Source: Candidatus Zipacnadia bacterium | GTDB taxonomy: Bacteria > Armatimonadota > Zipacnadia > Zipacnadales > UBA11051 | Direction of reading: 5' to 3' | Length of the DNA: 48,795 nucleotides | Assembly (NCBI GenBank): GCA_029821145.1 | Contig: JALGTY010000001.1 | Coordinates: forward strand, 1-48,795 | Shown: piece by piece, positions 1 through 8,033 of the stretch | Layout: every line of letters begins with the position of its first letter | Numbering within the stretch: the first letter of the stretch is position 1 | Notes under the pieces: model-generated | Databases searched by the model: none | What the model saw: only the letters and a program-made list of their open reading frames with translations | Told to the model about the DNA's origin: nothing | Program-made: the position numbers and the translations under genes

Positions 1-20
1 GGGGACAACGACAACGCCAT

Positions 21-36
21 CGGGCTGGAAAGCCCG
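21..36. repeat. Small hairpin in a probable dispersed repeat
   Basis: CGGGCT (21-26) and AGCCCG (31-36) form a perfect 6-bp stem with a GGAA loop, just beyond the 3' end of the minus-strand lipoprotein gene. There is no T-run, so it is not a convincing intrinsic terminator. Its style resembles the other short palindromes in the window (21150-21252, 30267-30461), so it may be the edge of an interspersed repeat family. Confidence 0.4.
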
Positions 37-72
37 ACCTACGGGTTCAGGGATACTGCGGGCTGGAGGGGC

Positions 73-1378
73 TCAGAAGTCCGTGCCGCCCTGTCGCATA
101 CTATCAGCCACTTTACGCAGCTCCTCGGCGGACACCTCTCCGGCCACTATGATGCCCAGGCTGCCGACCCGGAAGCGGATAATCTTGCCTCGCAGCCGGC
201 TGCGCATCATCCCGCCTCCCCATTCGCCCCGCTGCTGCCTGTCTGGCTGCTGCTGCAGGCGTGATTCGCCGCCACGAGGGCCTTGTTGCCGCCCACCACG
301 CTCCGCGTCGCCCTGTCGCTGCTGCCCACGTTCCGTGCCGCCTTGTCTCAGGCCGCGTTCTGCACGGCCCTGGCGTGGGCCGCGTCCTGGTTCGGTCCGC
401 TGGTCCTGAGCCTCGCGCCGCTGCTGCCAGCGCTCTCTCCCAGCGCTCTCTCAGTTCCTCGTGCCGCTCTTGCCGGGCACGGGCCTGGTCTGCTCTAGCC
501 TCATCGCGGCCCGGCACCTGCTTTTGTTTCTCCTCCCACGCCTTTCGCATCTGCTCCCGGCCAGGCAGTTTCATTTCTATAATATTCAGCAGCCGCACGC
601 CGTCGCTATAGCGGACTTCGACGGCTTCCCCGCGTTGCCTGTTGTGCGCGTAATAGCCCTGTAGCTCAAAGCCTTCTGGCAGGTATTTCGGCTCCAGCGG
701 CTCTTGACCTAGTACCTCAGCGGCCTTCGCCTTATCAATCTTTTCCGCCTGCTGGAACCGGCCGCGGCCAGTCGGGGCTTTCGGCAGCTTGACCTGTTCG
801 GGGGCCGGTGCGGAGAAGTCAACTGCGGTGTATCGCGTGCTCGAAATCAATTCGCCATCGTGATTATATCGGTCGGCGGCGAGCGGAAATCGGGTCTCTT
901 TGTCTGCCCATATCTCCAGACGAGCCGCAGAGTCCGGATGGGGTCTGATAACGACATTGTCAGTGGGCCGGCCTACTACCCGGCCGCCGGGTGCGACGGT
1001 GACCACGGCTTTCTTCCCCAGCGGCGGCATCTGGTCCAGCGGGTTGCGCGGCAGGCGGCGCACTGCTTTGCCGTCCGGCGCTATCTGCCACACGCTGCCG
1101 CCCTGCTCAATGATCTTCACTCCCTTAGTCTTGCCGGCGGTGAACTCAAGCTGCAGGCGACCGTCGCCGCGACGAATCGTCGCCTGTGCATTGACGTGTC
1201 TGTCACCCAGGCGCACGGCGGTGGTCAGCTCGCCTTTGAGGCTCACTTCGGCCTTGGCGTGTCTGATGTCGCGCACAAGCTCCCGGGCCTCCTCACGCGA
1301 GAGTTCGCGCGGCTTGCATCCACAGATCGCAAGCGCCGCCAGCATCACCAATGCCGCTACCAACAGCCTGTTCTTCAC
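73..1378 (-). pseudogene. RseB/MucB-like sigma-regulator lipoprotein, frameshifted
   Basis: Third gene of a sigma/anti-sigma/lipoprotein unit. The GTG start (1376-1378) overlaps the anti-sigma stop. The protein begins with a hydrophobic signal and a lipobox-like I-C-G-C (Cys21), then a LolA/RseB-like beta-rich domain, a DUF4367-like segment and a Gln/Arg/Glu-rich linker. As read, the frame runs to 113 and ends in unnatural Arg/Pro/Trp-rich sequence. Another frame, ending at the TGA at 73-75, encodes a sensible C-terminus (RVGSLGIIVAGEVSAEEL, then LRKVADSMRQ). Removing one copy of the 13-bp repeat at 427-452 joins the two frames exactly, giving a 430-residue protein. By analogy with RseB it would bind the anti-sigma factor outside the membrane and modulate its proteolysis. 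The family assignment is moderate; the frameshift is seen directly. It could be a real mutation or an assembly error. Confidence 0.7.
427..452 (-). repeat. 13-bp perfect tandem duplication causing a frameshift
   Basis: On the minus strand GAGAGAGCGCTGG occurs twice back to back (452-440 and 439-427). Thirteen bases shift the frame by one. With one copy deleted, the reading frame continues HEELRERW then QQRREAQDQRTE and stays open to the TGA at 73-75. This looks like slipped-strand duplication inside a purine-rich linker. Confidence 0.9.
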
Positions 1379-1869
1379 GGAATCGCTCCTCCAGCGTTCT
1401 CCGGCTCGATCACGGCCATCGCCAGCGCCAGGGAGGCTTCGTCAGCCAGCGGCTGGTCCCAGGCGGCTGCAATTTGCGTCTCGGCGTAGGTAGTGCCCTC
1501 GGCCATGGCCAACACGGGCAGGTCGGGCGTCAGCGGGGCCGGCGCTTGCAGCACCGGCCATGCCAACAGCACAGCTAGCAGTATCACCGCTGCGGCTGCC
1601 ATCGCCACTGCCGGCTTCCAGTACACGCGCCAGGCCGGTTTGCGTCGCGCCCTCGGCTCAAGCTGTGATCGGATCGCCGGCCAGAGATCTCGCGGCGGAT
1701 CAGTCGCCTGCATCGGCGCAAGCAGAGCACCGGTATTCTCAAGTGCCCTCAGCTCGCGCCGGCAGCTTTCACATTCCTGCAGATGCGCCCGCACGTGAGC
1801 TGCGATGTGCTCTTCCAGGCCCCCGACTGTATAGTCGGGCAGTATTTTCCGGATTTCTGCGCAGTCCAT
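1375..1869 (-). CDS. Zinc-finger anti-sigma factor, membrane-anchored
   Basis: A 164-residue protein that should bind and silence the adjacent ECF sigma factor at the membrane. The N-terminus carries a ZAS-type zinc-binding motif, H29-x3-C33-x2-C36, with an additional Cys3. One membrane segment lies at about residues 88-108 (AVAMAAAAVILLAVLL). The C-terminal part of about 55 residues would lie outside the membrane. Start choice: an ATG at 1878 overlaps the sigma stop, but GGAGGA lies directly against it; the second ATG (1867-1869) is nine bases from that site and is preferred. Its stop overlaps the GTG start of the RseB-like gene, indicating translational coupling. Confidence 0.85.
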   Translation of the reverse strand: MDCAEIRKILPDYTVGGLEEHIAAHVRAHLQECESCRRELRALENTGALLAPMQATDPPRDLWPAIRSQLEPRARRKPAWRVYWKPAVAMAAAAVILLAVLLAWPVLQAPAPLTPDLPVLAMAEGTTYAETQIAAAWDQPLADEASLALAMAVIEPENAGGAIP

Positions 1870-1874
1870 TATCC

Positions 1875-2441
1875 TCATTCCTCCACATAGGGAGCGAGTT
1901 TGATCCGCAGCGCCTCTCGTCCGCGAGCCAGACGCGACAGCACTGTCCCAACGGGTATTCCCAAGTCCTCGCCGATCTCCGCAACCGGCTTGCCTTCCAG
2001 ATGGTGCATAACTATGACCAGCCTCTGGTCCTCGTTGAGTCGCTGGATCGCTTCCGTGACCTGCCGCTGCTGTTCGGAGGTCTCTAACTGGTCGGCCGGT
2101 CCTGCCCCATCGTCGGCCCATTGCCTGGGCATCTCTTCATCATTCTCGCCATCCAGCGGCTGTGTCGGCCGGTCGGCTCTGAGCCAGTCGCGCGTCAGAT
2201 TCAGGGCTATCATCCGCAGCCAGCCGCCGAATGCCTTCGGCTCCTGTAGCCTGGGTAGTGACCGCCAAGCCCGAATGAAAGTCTCCTGGGTCAGGTCAGC
2301 GGCCGCCTCGTCATTGCCAATCATGTGCCGAATGATGCTATAGATCACGCGCCCATATTGCGAATAGAGCGTGCCGAAAGCTCTTTGGTCGCCTTGCTGA
2401 GCCTTGCCAACCAGTTTTTCGTCTGCTGCCTCAGTGCTCAA
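1875..2441 (-). CDS. ECF-family RNA polymerase sigma factor
   Basis: A 188-residue sigma-70 family factor of the extracytoplasmic type. Region 2 (about residues 10-75) has the usual core-binding and -10 recognition pattern (DLTQETFIRAWRSL). Region 4 (about residues 125-180) has the helix-turn-helix VAEIGEDLGIPVGTVLSRLARGR split between two helices. An acidic, Gln-rich linker separates them. The start is TTG at 2439-2441; an in-frame stop two codons upstream excludes a longer protein, and no strong Shine-Dalgarno is seen. It is the first gene of the unit with the anti-sigma factor and lipoprotein, so an envelope-stress or surface signal is the likely trigger (inference). Confidence 0.92.
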   Translation of the reverse strand: MSTEAADEKLVGKAQQGDQRAFGTLYSQYGRVIYSIIRHMIGNDEAAADLTQETFIRAWRSLPRLQEPKAFGGWLRMIALNLTRDWLRADRPTQPLDGENDEEMPRQWADDGAGPADQLETSEQQRQVTEAIQRLNEDQRLVIVMHHLEGKPVAEIGEDLGIPVGTVLSRLARGREALRIKLAPYVEE

Positions 2442-2533
2442 GAATCATTGACTCGCAATCTTAATGACGAACTGAAGTCTGTGCAGATTCCGTCATTTGA
2501 GACAAATGCTCTGTGCAGGAGCAATAAATTGCC

Positions 2534-3283
2534 TTATTCGCCTTGTTCTTGCCGGATCTCCCCCGTCATCGGCACAAAGCGAACCGGCAGCACCGATTTC
2601 TTGACGATCTCGCCATTCTCCTTGGTCAGCAGGTAGAGGTGCTGAACTCCGTGCTCCTCGCCGACGGGTATCACCATCCGCCCGCCCTCTTTAAGCTGCT
2701 CCACCAGCGGCTCCGGTATGCGGTTGGGTGCGCAGGTGACGATGATACCGTCGAAGGGGGCATGAGATGGCCAGCCGCGATAGCCGTCACCGGCCCGTAC
2801 CGAGACATTCTCGTAGCCCAGCTCGCGAAGCCTGTCGCGCGCGGAGTGGGCCAGCGGCTCGACGATCTCGATGGAATACACATGCTTGACCAGCTCGGCC
2901 AGCACTGCCGCCTGGTATCCCGAGCCGGTTCCTACTTCGAAAACGACATGCTCCGGCTTGGGCTTGAGCAGCTCCGTCATCAAGGCCACTATCGAGGGCG
3001 CTGATATGGTCTGCTCGTTCCCAATCGGCAGCGGCGTGTCCGCATAGGCATACGGCCGGACTTCCTCCGGGACGAACAGGTGCCGAGGGGTCTTGCGCAT
3101 CGCCGCTATGACGCGCTGCTCCTGCAACTCCCAGCGGGCAACGAGCATATCAACCATGGCGTTTCTTTGCGCGGCCCAGTCCGGCTCGGCGGTCTCCGGT
3201 TCCTTTGCGCATGAAAGCGGGCACACACCAAGCATAGCCAAACCAAGAGCCGCCACAATTCGCAAGCATTTCGGATATGCCAT
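2534..3283 (-). CDS. pcm: Exported protein-L-isoaspartate O-methyltransferase
   Basis: This 249-residue enzyme transfers a methyl group from S-adenosylmethionine to isoaspartyl residues, starting repair of aged proteins. Motifs: MRKTPRHLFVP, the substrate-side segment TPLPIGNEQTISAP, and SAM-binding motif I VFEVGTGSGYQAA. Unusually it begins with a hydrophobic signal (residues 7-25) ending P-L-S-C, a weak lipobox, followed by an acidic linker, so it is probably exported or lipid-anchored. The start at 3283 is supported by AAGGAGG at 3294-3300, about eight bases upstream. The gene probably has its own promoter (3310-3338) and is separated from the sigma gene by about 90 bases. Confidence 0.9.
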   Translation of the reverse strand: MAYPKCLRIVAALGLAMLGVCPLSCAKEPETAEPDWAAQRNAMVDMLVARWELQEQRVIAAMRKTPRHLFVPEEVRPYAYADTPLPIGNEQTISAPSIVALMTELLKPKPEHVVFEVGTGSGYQAAVLAELVKHVYSIEIVEPLAHSARDRLRELGYENVSVRAGDGYRGWPSHAPFDGIIVTCAPNRIPEPLVEQLKEGGRMVIPVGEEHGVQHLYLLTKENGEIVKKSVLPVRFVPMTGEIRQEQGE

Positions 3284-3309
3284 GCACCAACACCTCCTTG
3301 TTGCCAGAC

Positions 3310-3338
3310 ATTGTACTGCAGATTGGCACTGCAACCAA
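3310..3338 (-). promoter_or_regulatory. Probable sigma70 promoter of pcm
   Basis: On the minus strand TTGGTT (3338-3333) and TACAAT (3315-3310) are separated by 17 bases. The -10 matches five of six consensus positions; the -35 is weak. Transcription would start near 3303, leaving a leader of about 20 bases that includes the AAGGAGG site. Confidence 0.45.
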
Positions 3339-3393
3339 TACCCCGAGCAGGTGGTGCGATGCCCACGGCGAATAACCCCCAGAATTCCTACCA

Positions 3394-3416
3394 GGGGAAA
3401 ACGGTTTCTTTTCCCC
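3394..3416. repeat. Inverted repeat between divergent genes
   Basis: GGGGAAAA (3394-3401) and TTTTCCCC (3409-3416) form a perfect 8-bp inverted repeat with a 7-base spacer, in the 170-bp divergent region between pcm and the DMT transporter gene. It could be an operator or a hairpin; the sequence does not decide. Confidence 0.4.
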
Positions 3417-3453
3417 AAGATGGACACCCACCGACCGCGTTTGCTATAGGCTG

Positions 3454-4299
3454 ATGCCCATGCTTCTCTTGATTGTGATTGTCCTGTGCGGCGCCGGCTT
3501 TGCCCTGACCACGCGCGCGGCACAGCGCAGAGACACCGACACTGTAGCCGTCGGCGCTATCAACTATGCGTTTGCCGCCCTCATCGCCTGGGCGCTTGCC
3601 TCCCTGTCAGAGCCTGCAGCCGCGCCTGAGACTTTGCGGATAGGCATATTGGGCGGCATAACCTATGTGGTAGCATACCTGTTCTTGCTCCCGTCGCTCC
3701 GGCAAAAGGGCACGGCCATCGCCGCGTCTGTCATGCAGCTAGGAGTTCTGGTGCCGATTGCCGGGGCACTGCTGATCTGGGACGAACGCCCGGAGATCAT
3801 TCGTGCCTACGGCATGGTCCTGGCAGTTCTGGCCCTGCCCCTGCTCACGCTTGATAAGGGTGTAAGCAGACAGGCACTGACCCTGGGGCGGGTCATGGTC
3901 CTGGTAGGACTCTTCCTACTCAACGGCTTGGCGATGTTGATCAACACGTGGTTTCATACCACAGGCCTCGAGGGCCAAAGAGCCATGTACCTCGCGATAC
4001 TGTTCAGCGTCGCGGCTGTGGGCTGCGCGGCTGCGTGGCGTACTCGGCCTGAGCGGAAGCTGGGCGTCAAGGAGGCTGCTTGGGGAGCACTGCTGGGCGC
4101 CTTCAACGTGGCGGCTACCTTGCTTACGCTTTATGGCCTGGACCTCTATCCGGCGTCCATCCTGTTTCCTATCACCGCGGCCCTGACTCTCGCCATCATC
4201 ACTGCTTTCGCCGCGATTGCCTGGCGCGAGCTACCGGGAAAGATCGGCTGGGCCGGCATAGCGGCTGCTTTGGCCGCCGTGGTACTTGCCAATATGTAG
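3454..4299 (+). CDS. DMT-superfamily (EamA-like) membrane transporter
   Basis: A 281-residue, very hydrophobic protein with about ten predicted membrane helices arranged as two halves of about five, as in the drug/metabolite transporter superfamily. The first half ends around the conserved-looking VPIAGALLIWDERPE segment; the second half resembles it (ASILFPITAALTLAIITAF, then WRELPGKIGWAG). Such proteins export or import small metabolites; the substrate cannot be told. A second ATG two codons downstream is possible, and no strong ribosome site is present for either. It is divergent from pcm and its 3' end converges with the heparinase-like gene nine bases away. Confidence 0.75.
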   Translation: MPMLLLIVIVLCGAGFALTTRAAQRRDTDTVAVGAINYAFAALIAWALASLSEPAAAPETLRIGILGGITYVVAYLFLLPSLRQKGTAIAASVMQLGVLVPIAGALLIWDERPEIIRAYGMVLAVLALPLLTLDKGVSRQALTLGRVMVLVGLFLLNGLAMLINTWFHTTGLEGQRAMYLAILFSVAAVGCAAAWRTRPERKLGVKEAAWGALLGAFNVAATLLTLYGLDLYPASILFPITAALTLAIITAFAAIAWRELPGKIGWAGIAAALAAVVLANM

Positions 4300-4308
4300 C
4301 GCGCGTGT

Positions 4309-6987
4309 CTATTTCTCGTAGCTCACCGCGCCCTGCCAGCGGACCACGTGCTCTCCCGTGTGAGTGTGGTGCGGGAAAAACTTATACTGAGCGGTCTGCG
4401 TGTCGGCATCATATTCAAAGCCCGGGTCCTGTGTGGTGACTATCCGGCTCCCCGCGCCGGCTTTTTCGACCGATGCCACCGTGTAGCCGTGTGTCCTCCC
4501 GTCGCCATGATCGAGCACCAGCACCGTTCCGACAGTCGGGCCCACCTGCGTCCAGTCGGCGTCAATCAGCAGCGCCCCACCATCTTCCCCACGCTCGACA
4601 CCGACAAGCCTCGCCTCCCGTGGTGCTCCAATGTCCAGCATGAATTTCCCATAAGATACGAAGCCGGTGGAGTAGGCTCTGATTACCTCGCCCTGGCGGA
4701 TGCGCAACTGGCTCATCGGGCCTGACATCTCGAATCCGACGCCTTCATGGCTGCCTTTGATCTCCGTTGCGAACACGCCTATTATGTCAACAAACTCATC
4801 GGTCTCAACCGCCAGGACCCGGCCATCGCCTTCCGTTTCCAGCACTGACACGGATTTGATGATAGGCGAGCCGCCGACTGGTTCGGCTAAGCTAACAAAG
4901 AGGTTCGCCTCCTCACCACTCGCGCGCCTGATCATCACATAGTGGCGATTGAACTGTTCGAGTTTGGAGTCATCTCGTCCCGCCGGCCTTACCTGCGGAT
5001 TCATTCCGCTGTAAAGCTCGTCCCCGTCCTCGGTCACCAGATAAACGCGAGTGCCCAGGTCTTTATCTTCATACTTGAATTCCGCGAGCTGCACGCCGGC
5101 TGCGGGCCTCCCCACACTGTTGCCGGCCAGGAATCCATAGGCATTGCCCATTGCTGTTATCCAGCCGCCGTGATGTTCGCCTTCGGGCTCTTTCCACTCG
5201 ACGCCCTCGGGCAGCATCGTGTCCAGCGGCTGCATGTGCAGCGGCCCGCCGGCTCCCGCTACTCCAAGGCTTTGTGGCCTGTCGGCGCTGCCGTGGATGA
5301 AGTAGTCGTGCTGCTGGCCGCCCTGCACCAGAAAGGCATCAACAACGTATGCGTTTGCCGGATCTGTCCCGACCATCGCCAGCATCCGGCGATATACCTG
5401 TGCTTTTTCCGGATATACCTGTGGGTTGCTGGCGGCGACCACCTGCATGTCCGGGCTGGTGGCGTCGAAGAATTCCAGCGCGCCGTCCGAAGGCGGCTTG
5501 CTGCCCGCGTACTGATTCTCGCAATCTATCACCACGCTGTTGTGCGAGGCGGTGGCCAAAGTCCAGCCCCGATAGCGAGTGTGGGTATAGCCCAAGTCCG
5601 GCAGCATTTCTTCGCCCTTGGCAAACATCAGCATGCTCAACCCGTCGTAGTGCGTGTGTCCGTAGCCGCCGGACCAGGTGAGATGCACCTGCATCTGGTC
5701 ATCGCCCTGCCCCCGGCCCAAGATGGCATGGCCCAGCGCCGGTAGCAGCACCGGCTCAGATGCGGAAAGCCTCCCCCGGCCGCTGGTGGACCAGGTGTCA
5801 TGCACGGGTGCCAGCCGTCCATTCGGCAGCCGCATACTGTCGAGCGAGGCGATGACCCGGGCCACCATCGGCACCCCTGAGCCCAAGTCCAGGTCGTCCA
5901 GCCGCTTGCCGGTCTCGGGGTGGGTGTAGCCTTCCGGGTCGGAATAGCCCTCGGTCAACTTGAAAACAGACGAGAGGCCGCCGATTACCTGGCTGTGGTA
6001 AGATGGTGCGCCTTCGCGCCAGACGCCGTCGTAGTAGAACTGCTGGGCACAGAAGCGCTCGAGGCGACTGACGACTTCGTGGAGGTACTGTGGCTTCTCC
6101 AGCACCCGTGCGATGACTATCATCCCGCGCCAGGCGACCGGGCTCATATTGCTCAGCGAATCACGGTTGGCCGCGACCTGCTCGGCGGCGGGCAGGAAGA
6201 AATCGTCTTCTACTCGCTGCTTGGCCTCCCCTATCTTTTCCAGTTCGCCGCTTGCATAGATCATGTCATAGGCGTAAACCAGATCAACGGGGATATCCAT
6301 ATATGCCCACCAGTCCCAGCGCGCGGTGCGAAATCCGCCCCGAAAGTCCTTCGGGTCAACCTCGCCCTCGTAGAGTACCTTCTGTCGGAACGGGTAGTCG
6401 AACTTGTATATGTAGTCGGGAAAGGCCTCGGCGAAGCGATTGAGTATGAGTGCTGCTCGGCGCGCATACTCGATTTCGCGGGTCACATGATAGATGTATG
6501 CCATGTAGTAGGCCTGGCCTGCCAACTGCTTGCGTGCATCGTAGTCGCCGAATGACTCGAAGTAGTAGCGATAGCCGTCCTGATCTTCCCAGTAGGGATA
6601 CTTGAGCTTGTTGCCCGCCGGGCTGGTGACTTCCTGAATTCCGGAAACAGGATACTTTTCGCTGGGATACACCTGGCCGCAGTGCAGGCAGTGGACCTGG
6701 TCCGGCTTTTTCGGGTCCCAGGCAAGCCCGTGTTCCTGCTGGCCAGCGGTGCAGTTGGGACAGCCGGTGAAGTAGAAGCCGGCTTGCGTCGGCACCAAGG
6801 ACAGCAGTTGCTGCTCAGGAAGTTGCATGAAGTAGGCTGTTTTCGCCTTCAGTGTGTCAATGTTGTCGGCGTTGTAGCGCGTGTACTCGAAGACTGGATG
6901 TTGTACCTGGCACATACCATTGCTCCCCATAGATACTAGCAATGTGACCGCTGTAATGGACAGTACGAATCGCCTCAAGATCGCCAT
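4309..6987 (-). CDS. Secreted heparinase II/III-like polysaccharide lyase
   Basis: An 892-residue protein with a signal peptide (about residues 1-26). The N-terminal half is an alpha/alpha-toroid-like region; the middle carries the heparinase II/III pattern GGYGHTHYDGLSM followed by ASHNSVVIDC, which holds His/Tyr/Asn residues typical of the catalytic region; the C-terminal part is beta-rich. The family cleaves acidic polysaccharides by beta-elimination. Between residues 76 and 103 there are two CxxC pairs (C76/C79 and C100/C103) resembling a zinc ribbon inserted before the toroid. The start is supported by GGGAG about six bases upstream. No sulfatase or uptake gene is adjacent, so the substrate is unknown. 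Confidence 0.82.
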   Translation of the reverse strand: MAILRRFVLSITAVTLLVSMGSNGMCQVQHPVFEYTRYNADNIDTLKAKTAYFMQLPEQQLLSLVPTQAGFYFTGCPNCTAGQQEHGLAWDPKKPDQVHCLHCGQVYPSEKYPVSGIQEVTSPAGNKLKYPYWEDQDGYRYYFESFGDYDARKQLAGQAYYMAYIYHVTREIEYARRAALILNRFAEAFPDYIYKFDYPFRQKVLYEGEVDPKDFRGGFRTARWDWWAYMDIPVDLVYAYDMIYASGELEKIGEAKQRVEDDFFLPAAEQVAANRDSLSNMSPVAWRGMIVIARVLEKPQYLHEVVSRLERFCAQQFYYDGVWREGAPSYHSQVIGGLSSVFKLTEGYSDPEGYTHPETGKRLDDLDLGSGVPMVARVIASLDSMRLPNGRLAPVHDTWSTSGRGRLSASEPVLLPALGHAILGRGQGDDQMQVHLTWSGGYGHTHYDGLSMLMFAKGEEMLPDLGYTHTRYRGWTLATASHNSVVIDCENQYAGSKPPSDGALEFFDATSPDMQVVAASNPQVYPEKAQVYRRMLAMVGTDPANAYVVDAFLVQGGQQHDYFIHGSADRPQSLGVAGAGGPLHMQPLDTMLPEGVEWKEPEGEHHGGWITAMGNAYGFLAGNSVGRPAAGVQLAEFKYEDKDLGTRVYLVTEDGDELYSGMNPQVRPAGRDDSKLEQFNRHYVMIRRASGEEANLFVSLAEPVGGSPIIKSVSVLETEGDGRVLAVETDEFVDIIGVFATEIKGSHEGVGFEMSGPMSQLRIRQGEVIRAYSTGFVSYGKFMLDIGAPREARLVGVERGEDGGALLIDADWTQVGPTVGTVLVLDHGDGRTHGYTVASVEKAGAGSRIVTTQDPGFEYDADTQTAQYKFFPHHTHTGEHVVRWQGAVSYEK

Positions 6988-7013
6988 TGCTCACTCCCGT
7001 TGATGATTTATGT

Positions 7014-7041
7014 TTGACATGTTCTCAAGTAAAGTTCTAAA
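7014..7041 (+). promoter_or_regulatory. Possible promoter of the response-regulator gene
   Basis: A perfect -35 TTGACA (7014-7019) is followed after 16 bases by TCTAAA (7036-7041), a four-of-six -10. Transcription would start near 7048, leaving a leader of about 160 bases before the ATG at 7208. The weak -10 keeps this tentative. Confidence 0.4.
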
Positions 7042-7207
7042 ATGACATCGTCAGTGAAGCGCAGCACTAGAGTTCGTTCACAACGGCTTGTTACCTGCTG
7101 GGGCTTTTCGTGAAGAACTTTCGGTAGTTGCAGGCATCGGGCACTTGATAGCCCGACTATGTATCAATAGCTGTGCAAACTTGGGGGGAGGAGCACCAAT
7201 TCCACGC

Positions 7208-7906
7208 ATGAAAAAAGCTAAGATTCTCATCGTAGAAGATGACCCGACCACAATAGAGGTTATCTCGTTGCGCTTGCAGCAGGAAGGCTACGAAACCGAG
7301 GCTTATACTCTCGGCGAGGAGGCGCTGGCCGCCTTCGATGCAGGCGACTTTGACCTGGTGATACTCGACATCATGCTCCCTGACATAGACGGCATATCAG
7401 TCTGTCGCGAAATGCGGCGCAAATCAAATGTGCCCATCATTATGGTGACCGGGCGCGGCGAGAGACTCGACCGCGTGCTGGGGCTGGAGGTCGGGGCCGA
7501 TGACTATGTGGTTAAGCCGTTTATGTCAGAGGAATTGCTTGCCCGAGTGCGCGCCCATCTGCGCCGCGTGACTGAGTATGCCACGAAGGCTGCAACCGAG
7601 CGCTTTGTGACAGCCGGACCGCTGCAGCTCGACATGCACACACATCAAGTTACCAGGGGCGAGCAGGGAATAGATCTCACCCCCACAGAATTCCGGCTCT
7701 TGCTGGCCCTTGTGGAAGCCGAGGGAGCCGTCCTATCAGTTCCCGACTTGTTTCAGAAGGTGTGGAGCCGTGAGGACAGCAACCAGACCCTCATTGAGAC
7801 CCACATCTACAATCTCCGCCGCAAGATCGAAGACAACGCCTCCGCACCCAAGTACGTGCTCACCATCCGTGACGCCGGATATCGCTTCAACACAGAGGCC
7901 GACTGA
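7208..7906 (+). CDS. OmpR/PhoB-family response regulator
   Basis: A 232-residue two-component regulator. The receiver domain (residues 1-120) has the acidic pair E10/D11/D12, phospho-acceptor D54 in DLVILDIMLPD, and the conserved Lys in VVKPF (about residue 103). The C-terminal winged-helix DNA-binding domain (about residues 135-230) shows LTPTEFRLL, the ETHIYNLRRKIE recognition helix and the IRDAGYRF wing. The frame is open further upstream, but the ATG at 7208 has GGGGGGAGGAGC about 12 bases upstream and begins exactly at the receiver domain. No histidine kinase lies in the window, so its partner is encoded elsewhere. Its targets are unknown; the SLBB export gene downstream on the opposite strand is only a neighbour. 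Confidence 0.95.
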   Translation: MKKAKILIVEDDPTTIEVISLRLQQEGYETEAYTLGEEALAAFDAGDFDLVILDIMLPDIDGISVCREMRRKSNVPIIMVTGRGERLDRVLGLEVGADDYVVKPFMSEELLARVRAHLRRVTEYATKAATERFVTAGPLQLDMHTHQVTRGEQGIDLTPTEFRLLLALVEAEGAVLSVPDLFQKVWSREDSNQTLIETHIYNLRRKIEDNASAPKYVLTIRDAGYRFNTEAD

Positions 7907-7954
7907 ACCAGTCTTATTGTCTCTTCAAAGCACACAACGCGTCCAAACGAATAC

Positions 7955-7993
7955 AACGGCGGCCCCGGAGAAACCTCGGGGCCGTCGTTTATT
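7955..7993 (+). terminator. Intrinsic terminator after the response regulator
   Basis: ACGGCGGCCCCGGAG and CTCGGGGCCGTCGT pair around an AAAC loop with one bulge and one mismatch, followed by TTTATTGT. It lies about 50 bases after the response-regulator stop and before the convergent SLBB gene, and may serve both. Confidence 0.75.
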
Positions 7994-8033
7994 GTCATCA
8001 CAGCTATGCAAGGGAAGGTAAGCTAGCTGCCCG

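Noticed and set aside
83-409. Plus-strand open frame opposite the lipoprotein gene
   Set aside because: Composition is Arg/Pro/Ser-rich as expected for antisense reading of a Gln/Arg-rich linker.
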